DNA of 64,000 bases from Clostridiales bacterium (GCA_016278505.1 JADQBQ010000017.1:163357-227356), one strand, 5' to 3'; numbered from the stretch's first letter, positions 29,374-38,192 are shown. The notes: a model not told the origin generated them from the letters alone. A program made the numbers and translations.

Positions 29374-30094
29374 TAATGCCGAAATGATTCATTATTTAAA
29401 TCAAGGAACTGAGGAACTGGGTTTCGAACTATCAACCGTACAAACAAATCTGTTTGTACGGTATTATAATGCGCTGGTGGAAAGTAATAAGAATGTAAAT
29501 TTAACTCAGATAACCGGAGCTAAAGATGTTGCCTTAAAACATTTTATAGATTCTTTAGCTTGTGCTTCTATTATTGAGTTTGATAAAATAAATAATTTTA
29601 TTGATATAGGCACCGGCGCCGGCTTTCCAGGCATTCCGATAAAAATCATGTATCCCCGTTTAAGAACTGTATTAATGGACTCTCAACAGAAGAGAGTGAA
29701 TTTCTTGCGTAAAATAGTAAGTGACCTTTCTTTGGAAAGTATTGAAATATATCACGGGAGAGCTGAATTATTTGGCAGGGAGAGTAGTCGTCGGGAGCAA
29801 TATGATTTATGTGTAAGCAGGGCTGTTGCAGCTTTGAAGGTTTTATGTGAGCTTTGTTTGCCCTTGGTAAAAGTGGGTGGTTTTTTTGTTGCCTTAAAGG
29901 GACCTGATATTGATCAAGAGGTTTTAGAAGCACAAAATGCAATTGAAATTCTTGGTGGTAAAACCATCCAAATCACCAAACTAAATTTACCAATTATTGG
30001 GGATGGAAGAAGTATTGTTGTTATAGAAAAAATGGAGCTAACACCCCAAAAATATCCCAGGCGGCCTGGGATTCCTACAAAACGCCCTTTATAA
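29366..30094 (+). CDS. rsmG: 16S rRNA (guanine527-N7)-methyltransferase RsmG
   Basis: The ~242-residue SAM-dependent enzyme methylates G527 of 16S rRNA. It shows [21 protein letters not shown], the SAM motif [16 protein letters not shown], and [19 protein letters not shown]. The ATG at 29366 overlaps the mnmG end; an alternative GTG lies at 29354. Translation is probably coupled to mnmG. Confidence 0.95.
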   Translation: MNDNAEMIHYLNQGTEELGFELSTVQTNLFVRYYNALVESNKNVNLTQITGAKDVALKHFIDSLACASIIEFDKINNFIDIGTGAGFPGIPIKIMYPRLRTVLMDSQQKRVNFLRKIVSDLSLESIEIYHGRAELFGRESSRREQYDLCVSRAVAALKVLCELCLPLVKVGGFFVALKGPDIDQEVLEAQNAIEILGGKTIQITKLNLPIIGDGRSIVVIEKMELTPQKYPRRPGIPTKRPL

Positions 30095-30222
30095 AGGGGC
30101 AGTAGTGAAAATAATATAGTCAATTAGTTATCGTAACTGAAGGAGTTTAGAAAAAACTGTGGAATAAATTTGTAATATATATGTTATTCTTTATAGGTTA
30201 ATCTAGGGTGAGGTGCTTTCTA

Positions 30223-30984
30223 GTGGCTAAAACAATTGCAGTTGCCAATCAGAAAGGGGGAGTGGGCAAAACCACCACGGCAGTTAATTTGGCAGGGTGG
30301 CTTGCTTTGATGAATTATAGAGTACTGCTGGTTGATATTGACCCGCAGGGTAATGCAAGCAGCGGTGTTGGTATTAATAAAGATGGACTGGAAAATTGTA
30401 TCTATGACGTTATTATTAATGAAATAGAAGTGAATAAAATTATACTTCATCAAATCATGGATAATTTAGATGTTGTACCGTCAAGTATTGAGCTGGCCGG
30501 GGCCGAAGTGGAACTTGTAGCCCGCGAGGGGCGTGAAGCCGTGTTGAAGGCAGCTCTGCAATCCGTGCAAGAAAAATATAGTTATATTATTATTGATTGT
30601 CCGCCGTCCTTAGGTCTTCTCACTATTAATGCCTTGGTTGCCGCAGATTCTGTTTTGGTGCCTATTCAATGCGAATATTATGCTCTGGAAGGTGTCGGAC
30701 AACTAATGAATACTGTGCGCCTTGTACAGCAAGGTTTAAACAAGGAGTTAAAATTGCAGGGTATTGTACTTACCATGTTTGACGGAAGGACAAATCTTTC
30801 TATTCAGGTTGTGGATGAAGTAAAGAAGCATTTTAGGGGAAAGGTTTACCGAAGTATAATTCCTCGGAACGTCCGGCTTAGTGAGGCTCCCAGTCACGGA
30901 AAGCCGGTGATGGTTTATGATAGACGGTCTCGGGGGGCTTCCGTTTATGAGGAGTTGGCTAAGGAAGTGATTGGAGTTGGCTAG
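30223..30984 (+). CDS. parA: Chromosome partitioning ATPase ParA (Soj)
   Basis: The ~253-residue protein is a deviant Walker ATPase of the ParA/MinD class: KGGVGKTTTAVNLAGWLA, DIDPQGNASSG, and DCPPSLGLLTINALVAAD. It ends with the membrane/DNA-binding helix region. With ParB it segregates origins and regulates DnaA. The GTG at 30223 has GGTGAGGTG seven bases upstream. Confidence 0.96.
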   Translation: MAKTIAVANQKGGVGKTTTAVNLAGWLALMNYRVLLVDIDPQGNASSGVGINKDGLENCIYDVIINEIEVNKIILHQIMDNLDVVPSSIELAGAEVELVAREGREAVLKAALQSVQEKYSYIIIDCPPSLGLLTINALVAADSVLVPIQCEYYALEGVGQLMNTVRLVQQGLNKELKLQGIVLTMFDGRTNLSIQVVDEVKKHFRGKVYRSIIPRNVRLSEAPSHGKPVMVYDRRSRGASVYEELAKEVIGVG

Positions 30985-31858
30985 TAAAAAACGTGGATTG
31001 GGTAGGGGATTGGGGGCATTAATTCCTGCTGACCCGGAAAATAGTAATTATGACGGAGAGCTTAAGGATATTAAAGTTACTCAAATCATCCCCAATCCCA
31101 GTCAACCACGGATGCTTATTGATACGGATAAACTGCAAGAATTAATGGAGTCCATTAAAGAACATGGTGTTGTGCAGCCTGTGGTGGTAAGGCCGGTGAA
31201 GGGAGAGAAATATGAGCTCATTGCCGGGGAAAGGCGCTGGAGGGCTTGCAGGGGACTTAAAAAAGAATATATTCCGGCTTTAGTTAAAAGTTATAATGAT
31301 TTTGAAGCCTCTGCTATCGCGCTTATTGAGAATATCCAGCGGGAAAACCTTAATGCTTTAGAGGAAGCTCAAGCTTATAATAAGCTTATGGATGAGTACG
31401 GCCTTACCCAAGAGGATATTTCAAAAAAGCTGGGTAAAAGCAGGCCTTTCATAGCTAATATGGTTAGGCTTTTAAACTTACCGGAAGAAATTAAGGATAT
31501 GGTCATAGACGGATCTTTAACTGCCGGTCATGCCAGATGTTTAATCGTCATTAAAGACAGAGACAAACAAATGGCTGCGGCTTTAAAAATTGTGCGGGGC
31601 AACTTGAATGTTCGCCAAACTGAGCAAATGGTGAAAAAGATGATCGAAGAGAAAGATGAAGATAAGGCTTTAAAAGAGAGAGACCCATCCATCGAATTTT
31701 CGGAAGAGGAAATGGGTAAAATTCTTGGTACTCAGGTGGCGATAAATAAAGGGAAAAGTGGTAAAGGAAGGATTGTAATTAAGTTTAAAGACGATGAAGA
31801 GTTACAAAAGGTTGTGTCTATATTGAGTTATAATGTTTCACGTGAAACATCTACATAA
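30977..31858 (+). CDS. parB: Chromosome partitioning protein ParB (Spo0J)
   Basis: ParB binds parS, clamps DNA using CTP and loads SMC. The ~293-residue protein has the GLGRGLGAL N-terminal ParA-contact peptide and the CTPase motifs (ELIAGERRWRAC, IENIQRENL). The helix-turn-helix is LTQEDISKKLGKSRPFIANMVRL. The C-terminal dimer domain ends VSRETST, encoded by a parS site. The start overlaps the parA stop; TTG 30977 fits the AAGGAAG site better than TTG 30971. Confidence 0.95.
   Translation: MASKKRGLGRGLGALIPADPENSNYDGELKDIKVTQIIPNPSQPRMLIDTDKLQELMESIKEHGVVQPVVVRPVKGEKYELIAGERRWRACRGLKKEYIPALVKSYNDFEASAIALIENIQRENLNALEEAQAYNKLMDEYGLTQEDISKKLGKSRPFIANMVRLLNLPEEIKDMVIDGSLTAGHARCLIVIKDRDKQMAAALKIVRGNLNVRQTEQMVKKMIEEKDEDKALKERDPSIEFSEEEMGKILGTQVAINKGKSGKGRIVIKFKDDEELQKVVSILSYNVSRETST
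31834..31849. promoter_or_regulatory. parS: parS site 1, inside the parB 3' end
   Basis: TGTTTCACGTGAAACA, the perfect 16-bp Bacillus-type parS palindrome. It codes for part of the last residues of ParB (VSRET). Confidence 0.97.
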
Positions 31859-31862
31859 AAAA

Positions 31863-31878
31863 TGTTTCACGTGAAACA
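31863..31878. promoter_or_regulatory. parS: parS site 2, directly after parB
   Basis: A second perfect TGTTTCACGTGAAACA begins 13 bp after site 1. It is preceded by A-runs and followed by TTTTTTG, so the palindrome probably also serves as the parAB terminator. Confidence 0.95.
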
Positions 31879-31908
31879 TTTTTTGTTTTGGTACTAAGAC
31901 TGACGGTA

Positions 31909-31963
31909 AACCTGGCTTTTGCGCATAGCGAATGAATTAATAAGCAGTTGCAAAAGCCAGGTT
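31909..31963. repeat. Short copy of the dispersed MITE/REP-like repeat
   Basis: AACCTGGCTTTTGCGC ... TTGCAAAAGCCAGGTT, 55 bp. Both ends are present and the interior is deleted. It lies between parB and larC 3' ends. The downstream TAACTACACAACTTAGG matches the right flank of the copy at 8461. Confidence 0.75.
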
Positions 31964-31987
31964 AACTACACAACTTAGGTCAATAAC

Positions 31988-32024
31988 AAAAGACAGCCCG
32001 TAAATGATTACGGGCTGTCTTTTT
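31988..32024. terminator. Bidirectional terminator overlapping the larC stop
   Basis: AAAAGACAGCCCGTAA / TTACGGGCTGTCTTTT, a 16-bp stem with a 4-nt loop. The larC TAA is inside the stem. Confidence 0.9.
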
Positions 32025-33198
32025 GTTCCCGGCCGTGCTCTATTTCTCTTGTCGCCAATTTATATATTTCTTTAAGAGGAATATTATATGCAAGTGATGC
32101 CTTTTTGCAATCCTCAAATTCTGGCGCATATTGAGGTTCAGAAGAATGGTCAAGTTTACTCACTTTAACCCCAATTTTACCGTACGGGGTAGGAACTTGA
32201 ATAATATTGCGCTGCGCTAAAAATCTATTTTCGGTCCTGTAGCGAATTCCAAGGGTAGTACTCTCCCGGAAAATTAAGTTTATTAACTTTTCCCGCAGTG
32301 CAGGCACGCAGACAACTTTTATTTCAATTCCCGAGCGCCCTTTTTTCATACCTATATTTTGTATATATACATCCAGCGCCCCCTCTTTTAGTAATCTTTC
32401 CTGTAGATAAGGAGTAATTTCTGGATTCATATCATCGATGTTACACTCCAAAATATTAATTTCTTGCTTTGTAAGTGAAGAGTCTTCTTGAACTGTACCT
32501 AATAATACCCTGAGCGCATTGGGAATCTCTAATTCTCTGCTCCCAAATCCATATCCTATCTGGTCAACGTGCATAGGCGGGAACTTGAACTCATCAACAA
32601 AGGTTTTAACTATTGCCGCACCGGTGGGGGTAACCAATTCATTATTGACGGGCCCCATTTTTACCGGCATACCTTTTACTAACTCCACAGTTGCCGGTGC
32701 TGGAACCGGTATAGTACCGTGCTGACACTTTACATATCCACCACCCAGCGGAAGTGTGCCGCAATAAACTTTTTGAGGTTTCAACAGGTGAAGAGCAGTG
32801 GCGGCACCAACTATGTCCAATATCGAATCTACTGCCCCAACTTCGTGAAAATGTATTCTATCCACCGTTAATCCGTGTACCTTAGCTTCCGCCTCGGCTA
32901 AATATCTAAAACACACCATAGATTTCTCTTTAATAAAATGAGGTAGTGTACTCTGCCGGATCACTTTTTCTATGTCTTTTAAATGACGGTGGGGCTGAAT
33001 ATCGCTAACATTGATTTTAACCCGGGTTCCCGTGATAGAATGACTATTGATAGAACTAACCGTAAACTCATAGTTATCAATATTAATAAGCTTAAGGTGT
33101 TTTAATAACTCCCTGCGGTCAAGCCCTGCATCCAATAATGAGGATAAAAACATATCACCACTAATGCCTGCAAAACAGTCTAAAAATAGAACCCTCAT
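32008..33198 (-). CDS. larC: Nickel-pincer cofactor nickel insertase LarC
   Basis: LarC is the CTP-dependent cyclometallase that inserts nickel into the pyridinium bisthiocarboxylate cofactor of lactate racemase-type enzymes. The 396-residue protein begins RVLFLDCFAGISGDMFLSSLLDAGLD and has FHEVGAVDSILDIVG and TPTGAAIV. The C-terminal half (NILECNIDDMNPE) is in the same frame, so it is a single polypeptide, unlike the frameshifted gene in Lactobacillus. It overlaps larB by one base. Neither larA nor larE is in the window. Confidence 0.93.
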   Translation of the reverse strand: MRVLFLDCFAGISGDMFLSSLLDAGLDRRELLKHLKLINIDNYEFTVSSINSHSITGTRVKINVSDIQPHRHLKDIEKVIRQSTLPHFIKEKSMVCFRYLAEAEAKVHGLTVDRIHFHEVGAVDSILDIVGAATALHLLKPQKVYCGTLPLGGGYVKCQHGTIPVPAPATVELVKGMPVKMGPVNNELVTPTGAAIVKTFVDEFKFPPMHVDQIGYGFGSRELEIPNALRVLLGTVQEDSSLTKQEINILECNIDDMNPEITPYLQERLLKEGALDVYIQNIGMKKGRSGIEIKVVCVPALREKLINLIFRESTTLGIRYRTENRFLAQRNIIQVPTPYGKIGVKVSKLDHSSEPQYAPEFEDCKKASLAYNIPLKEIYKLATREIEHGREQKDSP

Positions 33199-33953
33199 TA
33201 TGTTACCCCCAATCTAAATATGGAACGTGCTAGTGCAGCTGCCCCAAAGCCGTTATCAATATTTACCACGCCCACACCCATGGCACAACTGTTGAGCATG
33301 GCCAGTAATGCGGCTAACCCGCCGAAGCTAGCACCGTACCCCACACTGGTAGGAACAGCTATCACAGGTTTATCTGTCAAACCTCCTACCACACTGGCCA
33401 GAGCCCCTTCCATTCCGGCTACCACAATTATTACTTCAGCATTTTGCAGTGATTCCCGGTTGTTTAAAAGCCGGTGAATTCCGGCCACTCCTACGTCAAA
33501 TAATCTTTTAACCGGACACTTCATAACTTCCGCACAAAAAGCCGCCTCTTCAGCAACAGGTGAATCAGCGGTTCCCGCACTCACTACTAAAATATACTTA
33601 TTTTTAATTTCAGCAGAGGAATGTCCAATGGTAATACAACGTGCCTCACTGTTGTATTGTGCTTCGGGGCATCTTCTTTGTACGGCAAGAAAGGCCTGGT
33701 TATCGGCGCGGGTTGCTAAAATGGGGGAATGATGCAAAGAGAGGTGGTAAAAAATCTCCGCTGTTTGTTCCGGTGTTTTCCCCTGACAAAAAATGACCTC
33801 CGGAAAACCGGAGCGAATATGACGATGATGATCAATCTTTGCAAACTCTAAATCCTGATAGGGTAAAAATTCTAGCTGCTTTAAGGCTTCCTCAGTACTA
33901 ATGCTTCCCTCAGCTACTTTTTTTAGTAAGTCCGTCCAAAAATTTTTATCCAT
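33198..33953 (-). CDS. larB: Nickel-pincer cofactor biosynthesis protein LarB
   Basis: LarB carboxylates and hydrolyses nicotinic acid adenine dinucleotide in the first step of the nickel-pincer cofactor path. The 251-residue protein has an N-terminal helical part and a PurE-like domain (VVSAGTADSPVAEEAA, VVAGMEGALASVVGGL, PTSVGYGASFGGLAAL). It is coupled to larC. Confidence 0.93.
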   Translation of the reverse strand: MDKNFWTDLLKKVAEGSISTEEALKQLEFLPYQDLEFAKIDHHRHIRSGFPEVIFCQGKTPEQTAEIFYHLSLHHSPILATRADNQAFLAVQRRCPEAQYNSEARCITIGHSSAEIKNKYILVVSAGTADSPVAEEAAFCAEVMKCPVKRLFDVGVAGIHRLLNNRESLQNAEVIIVVAGMEGALASVVGGLTDKPVIAVPTSVGYGASFGGLAALLAMLNSCAMGVGVVNIDNGFGAAALARSIFRLGVT

Positions 33954-34025
33954 GATTGTCCCCTCTGTCCATTTATCATTAAAATTTTATTATCATTGCA
34001 ATAATAAAGTCAATCCTGTTAAAAA

Positions 34026-34104
34026 GAGCCAAGATTGTCATTCTGAGCGCAGCGAAGAATCTGAGATTCAGAATGACACGAATCTGAACTTTTTCAGCAG
34101 TCCC
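34026..34104. repeat. Direct repeat with GTCATTCTGAGCG hairpin, copy 1
   Basis: Contains TGTCATTCTGA ... TCAGAATGACA, an 11-bp inverted repeat around GCGCAGCGAAGAATCTGAGA. It differs from copy 2 (34461-34539) at about three of 79 positions. The GTCATTCTGAGCGNAGCGAAGAATCT core is a repeat I know from many unrelated bacterial genomes. Confidence 0.85.
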
Positions 34105-34171
34105 GGACGAGTCCTATTGCTTCCTTGCTTAAAAGTATTGTTTGGGTCTTGGCTTATGGGTCTTTTCCTTT

Positions 34172-34196
34172 GACAGGATTACAGGATTTGCAGGAT
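34172..34196. repeat. ACAGGATT-type tandem repeat, forward
   Basis: GACAGGATT-ACAGGATTTG-CAGGAT. Its inverse complement recurs at 34323-34348. Confidence 0.7.
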
Positions 34197-34322
34197 GCTT
34201 TAATGTAGTGCATTGGGGTCTTAAAAAACATTTTTAAATTATTTGTTTAATATATTGGACTGGTCCATGTGCTCTGTTTAGGTGATAAAGATTTTCGAAT
34301 ATATTTTTGTATTTTTTTAACA

Positions 34323-34348
34323 ATCCTGTTGATCCTGTTAATCCTGTC
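34323..34348. repeat. ACAGGATT-type tandem repeat, inverted
   Basis: ATCCTGTTG-ATCCTGTTA-ATCCTGTC, the inverse of the motif at 34172-34196, with an intervening 126 bp. Confidence 0.7.
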
Positions 34349-34460
34349 TAAAAAAATTGTTTACCCCAAAGGCCTCACATGCAAAGCCTTTTACCCCGCT
34401 TATCAAAAAAAGAATCCAAAGAAATGCGAGACCAGTGAAAAAGTCAAAAAATATAGCAAA

Positions 34461-34539
34461 GAGCTAAGATTGTCATTCTGAGTGCAGCGAAGAATCTGAG
34501 ATTCAGAATGACACGAATCTGGACTTTTTCAGCAGTCCC
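34461..34539. repeat. Direct repeat with GTCATTCTGAGTG hairpin, copy 2
   Basis: Near-identical partner of 34026-34104. It ends 22 bp before the phosphoribosyltransferase start. Confidence 0.85.
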
Positions 34540-34560
34540 TAGAAAAGGAGAAATCTTTTT

Positions 34561-35190
34561 ATGTTTAAAGACCGAAATGATGCTGGAAATAAACTAGCCA
34601 TAGAATTGCTCAATAAAAATATAAGCAGCGGCCTGATTATGGCTATTCCCCGTGGTGGAGTGGTACTTGCTGCAGCAATATCAAAGCAATTAAAACTGCC
34701 GATGGATGTAATTATACCTAAAAAGATAGGGGCACCTTTTAACCCTGAACTGGCCGTAGGAGCAGTTACACAGGATGGTGTGGTAATATATGACAATTAT
34801 ATTCTAGATATGTTAGGACTACAAGAAGACCAAATGCAAAATGTTGTGGAGGAAAAAATAAATGAAATAAAACGCCGCATGCTCCTCTATCGGGATAGTA
34901 TAAATTATCCCAATTATACAGGAAAAGAGATAATATTGGTAGATGACGGAGTGGCCACCGGTTACACAGTACTGGCAGCAATTAAATCCCTTTACCATTT
35001 ATTTGAACCCAAGCGCCTATTATTGGCAGTGCCCGTAGGACCGCCCGATGTGATACAAAAATTAACCAAGCAAGTGGACGAGATGTTATGTTTGTTGGAG
35101 CCGAAGCAATTTCATTCCGTGGGACAATATTTTGATAACTTTGACCAGGTTGAAGATGAAAATGTAATCAAATTACTACAGAACCAATAA
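34561..35190 (+). CDS. Phosphoribosyltransferase-like protein
   Basis: The 209-residue protein has the type I PRTase fold. MAIPRGGVVLAAAISKQLKLPMDVIIPKKIGAP comes first, then the PRPP-binding loop VDDGVATGYTVLAAI. The family (predicted phosphoribosyltransferases, COG1926) has no established substrate. The start ATG follows AAAGGAGAAA. A repeat-rich spacer precedes it, so its promoter may lie within or after the repeat. Confidence 0.85.
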   Translation: MFKDRNDAGNKLAIELLNKNISSGLIMAIPRGGVVLAAAISKQLKLPMDVIIPKKIGAPFNPELAVGAVTQDGVVIYDNYILDMLGLQEDQMQNVVEEKINEIKRRMLLYRDSINYPNYTGKEIILVDDGVATGYTVLAAIKSLYHLFEPKRLLLAVPVGPPDVIQKLTKQVDEMLCLLEPKQFHSVGQYFDNFDQVEDENVIKLLQNQ

Positions 35191-35273
35191 TTTTTGATCT
35201 GAAATAATCTGTATATTAAGATTGATTTTGCCACAAAATAAGGGCGAGCGGAAACTGAGGAGGTAAGGCATCC

Positions 35274-35513
35274 ATGAAAAAGAAAATAGCCGTTGATGAA
35301 TCTCTTTTTAATGTAAAAAAGAAATTGAGCGAGGAAGGTTACGATGTGGTTAATGCCATGAATTATGAGATGGCAGATGCTCTGGTTGTAACAGGAATGG
35401 ATAACAATATGATGAACATGCAGGAAACAGACACTAAAGCACCGGTTATAGATGCCAGTGGGAAAACTACCAACGAAATTTATTCCGAAATAAAAAGTAA
35501 AGTAGAAATTTAA
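35274..35513 (+). CDS. UPF0180 (YkuS-like) protein
   Basis: The 79-residue protein reads KKIAVDESLFNVKKKLSEEGYDV, then DALVVTGMDNNMMNMQETDTKAPVIDASG, the UPF0180 pattern (GxDxNxMGxxDTxTKAPVIxASG). Function unknown; common in spore formers. GAGGTAAGGCATCC precedes the ATG, and the stop codon touches a strong terminator. Confidence 0.88.
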   Translation: MKKKIAVDESLFNVKKKLSEEGYDVVNAMNYEMADALVVTGMDNNMMNMQETDTKAPVIDASGKTTNEIYSEIKSKVEI

Positions 35514-35542
35514 AGGTCCGGGGGGGGTACCCCCGGACCTTT
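35512..35542. terminator. Bidirectional terminator between convergent genes
   Basis: AAAGGTCCGGGGG / CCCCCGGACCTTT, a 13-bp stem shared by the UPF0180 gene and yyaC. Confidence 0.92.
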
Positions 35543-36167
35543 AAATTTCTTGTGCTTCCTTTTGAAATTCACTGCCGTTGTATAAGGCTATAGTATCATG
35601 AAATCCTTTAACTATAGTATCAGCAATACGCATTACAATGTTTAAACGAGTATTCTGCAGCACAATATATTCCATAAAACCCCCTACATTAACAATTCCG
35701 GTGATGTGGATATGACCCACAGGCGGAAGACGTTTATTGACACCCGCCCCGGGTTGAAGAGACCCGTCACCAATGGTAATGCACCCAACATTATCCAGAT
35801 TGCCCAGGCACGCGTCAAGGGCAATAATGAAGGGGTCTTGATAGTTATCTTGTATCTCCTTTAGCTTCCCCCCCAAGTTACTGGCATGCACAGGTTGATC
35901 CAGTGTACCGAATACTTTAAAAAATTCTTGGCCCGAAGTCGACATTTTTGACCCTACCAAAGGACCGAGACAGTCTCCGGTGGAACGGTCGGTGCCTATA
36001 CATAATAATATTACCGGCCTTGTCTTATTCACCGCGTGATCCATAAGACGCCTGGATAATTCATGACAAAACCACCCTGAGGCCATGGGCTCGTCTATAT
36101 GAATTCTTACTTTATCGGATAGTCCATTATCCGTTAAGTTTAATTCAATAGGATTGACAGCAGTCAT
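35541..36167 (-). CDS. yyaC: Sporulation protein YyaC (spore protease family)
   Basis: The 208-residue protein shows CIGTDRSTGDCLGPLVGS and IIALDACLGNLDNVG, the YyaC signature; it is a relative of the germination protease GPR. In Bacillus yyaC also lies near parAB and is sporulation-linked. AGGAGG seven bases before the ATG at 36167 fixes the start (MTAVNPIELN). Confidence 0.9.
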   Translation of the reverse strand: MTAVNPIELNLTDNGLSDKVRIHIDEPMASGWFCHELSRRLMDHAVNKTRPVILLCIGTDRSTGDCLGPLVGSKMSTSGQEFFKVFGTLDQPVHASNLGGKLKEIQDNYQDPFIIALDACLGNLDNVGCITIGDGSLQPGAGVNKRLPPVGHIHITGIVNVGGFMEYIVLQNTRLNIVMRIADTIVKGFHDTIALYNGSEFQKEAQEI

Positions 36168-36364
36168 ATTAAAACCTCCTCGCAAAAACAAAACTAATAT
36201 ATATATTTCCAAATAGACGGCCAATTATTCTAAAAATCTTTATTTAATTAGTAAAAAGATTAAATAGTGAATAAAAATAGTAGAGACACTTGAGGAATTA
36301 TAATAAGGGAGGTGTTTAATTTAAAGTAATAAATGTCATAACGGTACACTTTAAAGTAATAGCC

Positions 36365-37384
36365 ATGTATATCGGTTCGGTAATCGGAGCCGGTTTCGCT
36401 TCCGGACAGGAGATTCTGCAGTTTTTTATTATGTTTGGCGACAAGGCTGTTTATGGTGTACTGTTGAGCATGATATTATTTTGCTATTTGGGGGCTGTTG
36501 TCTTATACATCTCAGGCAATCTGAAAACTGAAAGTTATATGTTACTCTTTAGATATGCACTGGGATCAAGGATTGGTAAATTTATGGATGCAATAAGCCT
36601 CTTTATGTTGGTAGGTGGCTTGGTAATTATGTTTGCCGGCAGTGGGGCAGTTTTCTCGGAGCACCTGGGATTACCTAAGCAATTAGGGGTTATAATGGCG
36701 GCAGGGATTACTTGCCTTGTGATTTGCGGCGGGCTGCAAAGGGTTTTAATGGCTAACGCTTTTTTGGTGCCGGTAAAATTACTGGTTATTATAGTCGTTT
36801 GCCTTTGGGCTTTAACTTCAGGCGGGCCTGCCACGGAGAATATTTATGAAGCATCTACGGCAAGTAAAGTAACAGGGCATTGGGCCTGGTCTGCAGTGTT
36901 GTATGTTTCTTATAATATGATTGTTTCCGTGGCAGTTTTATCATCTTTGGGTACAACTATAACCGGCAAACAAGGTATTGTTTGTGGTATCGCGGGCGGC
37001 GTTGGACTAGGGTTAACAGCGGGAATCATAACACTGGCCGGGTTGTCTTATTATCCTTTAATTACTGAGTATCAGGTGCCTCTGTTATATTTGGCTTCTC
37101 AAATAGGTGTATTCTGTAAAAAAATATTGGCATGTTTGATCTGGCTGGCCATTTTAACTACGGCTATAGCAAATGCGCATGGTTTTGCAAGCAGACTGGC
37201 ACCACCTAACAGTAAAAATTACAAAATAATAGGCGTTACAATTACTTTAATTACTATACCTGCTGCGGGATTGGAATTTACCCATTTGGTTAGAAGTCTA
37301 TATCCCATTTTTGGCTATGCCGGTTTTATAATGGTAATGGCATTAATAGTTTCACCCGTGTACAGGCGTTTTTTTTCACCTTAA
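36365..37384 (+). CDS. YkvI-family membrane protein, start uncertain
   Basis: The ~339-residue product is an integral membrane protein with about ten helices. It begins with the family signature YIGSVIGAGFASGQEILQFF, the first broken helix of an LeuT/APC-like fold, so it is probably a transporter of unknown substrate. The ATG at 36365 lies directly at this signature and lacks the usual preceding residues and any ribosome site. The frame is open upstream to 36317 without ATG, GTG or TTG, while GGGAGGTG stands at 36308-36314. See findings. Confidence 0.8.
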   Translation: MYIGSVIGAGFASGQEILQFFIMFGDKAVYGVLLSMILFCYLGAVVLYISGNLKTESYMLLFRYALGSRIGKFMDAISLFMLVGGLVIMFAGSGAVFSEHLGLPKQLGVIMAAGITCLVICGGLQRVLMANAFLVPVKLLVIIVVCLWALTSGGPATENIYEASTASKVTGHWAWSAVLYVSYNMIVSVAVLSSLGTTITGKQGIVCGIAGGVGLGLTAGIITLAGLSYYPLITEYQVPLLYLASQIGVFCKKILACLIWLAILTTAIANAHGFASRLAPPNSKNYKIIGVTITLITIPAAGLEFTHLVRSLYPIFGYAGFIMVMALIVSPVYRRFFSP

Positions 37385-37413
37385 ACCTGCCGGAAAGCAG
37401 GTTTTTCTTTTTA
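37385..37413 (+). terminator. Terminator after the YkvI-like gene
   Basis: AAACCTGCC-GGAAA-GCAGGTTT followed by TTCTTTTT, just after the stop codon. Confidence 0.8.
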
Positions 37414-37461
37414 TAGAGAGGAAATATGTGTTTTAAAAATATAAATATAAGGGTGAGTACA

Positions 37462-38103
37462 TTGAACTGGCTGGATTGGCTATTCATTATAGTTATCGCT
37501 ATATCGGTAATCAAAGGTTTGCGAAATGGGTTCATGGCCGGGGCTGCGGGTATAGTGGGCTTATTAGGAGGTATATGGGCAGCAGTTAATTTCCACGCCC
37601 AACTGGCTTCATATTTGGCATCCCAATGGGGCTGGGACAAGAAAATTTCGGATTATCTAACGTCTCTGGCCCAAACAAATAATGTCGACAGCACATTCAT
37701 ATCTCCTGCCGATGTAGTGAGTTCTATTATGCCTGCCATTAGTCTATCTACCGGTACTGTCTTGAACATGGTAGCCTTTGCTTTAATTGTGATCATTATA
37801 TATGCCATTTTAGGCACAACATTAAAATTATTAGCCAAGGCTACTTCCCGAACAATATTTTCACCTTTTGACAAACTGGCCGGGGGTATTCTTGGATTAG
37901 CAAAGGGAATCCTTTTTGCTTCAATAATATTGGTCATAATTTTTTCGCTAAAAATACCCTTAACCTTATTATCAGCAGGTGATGGACCCGGGGCAATTGC
38001 TCTAGCAGTACAAAAGAGCCAGTTAACCCCTTTTCTGTTAAACTTAATCAGCATACTAAATTTACCGATACCTGTGTTAAACGTGAACACGGCCGCTGTG
38101 TAA
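37462..38103 (+). CDS. CvpA-family membrane protein
   Basis: From TTG 37462 (GGTGAG upstream) the 213-residue protein begins MNWLDWLFIIVIAISVIKGLRNGFMAG, the CvpA start. It has four hydrophobic helices: ~5-20, ~22-45, ~105-125 and ~150-172. The GGILGLAKGILFASIIL segment is typical. CvpA proteins are linked to colicin V production and envelope stability elsewhere; the role here is unknown. Confidence 0.85.
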   Translation: MNWLDWLFIIVIAISVIKGLRNGFMAGAAGIVGLLGGIWAAVNFHAQLASYLASQWGWDKKISDYLTSLAQTNNVDSTFISPADVVSSIMPAISLSTGTVLNMVAFALIVIIIYAILGTTLKLLAKATSRTIFSPFDKLAGGILGLAKGILFASIILVIIFSLKIPLTLLSAGDGPGAIALAVQKSQLTPFLLNLISILNLPIPVLNVNTAAV

Positions 38104-38192
38104 GTGAGTGCTTAATATTAAGAATTAGTACTAATTGTATTAGGGCAATACTATAGGGAAATGGATGTAAAAAAATATTGCGAGGTGGATTG

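Larger units (their letters stand above)
33954..34560. other. 607-bp spacer made of widespread bacterial repeats
   Basis: No gene is supported. The region is a mosaic: a 79-bp direct repeat (34026-34104 and 34461-34539) enclosing a pair of inverted ACAGGATT-type tandem repeats (34172-34196 and 34323-34348). The frames at 33901-34173 and 34269-34481 are products of these repeats. Confidence 0.7.

Noticed and set aside
34026-34539. Possible CRISPR array
   Set aside because: Only two repeat copies about 435 bp apart and no regular spacers or cas genes.
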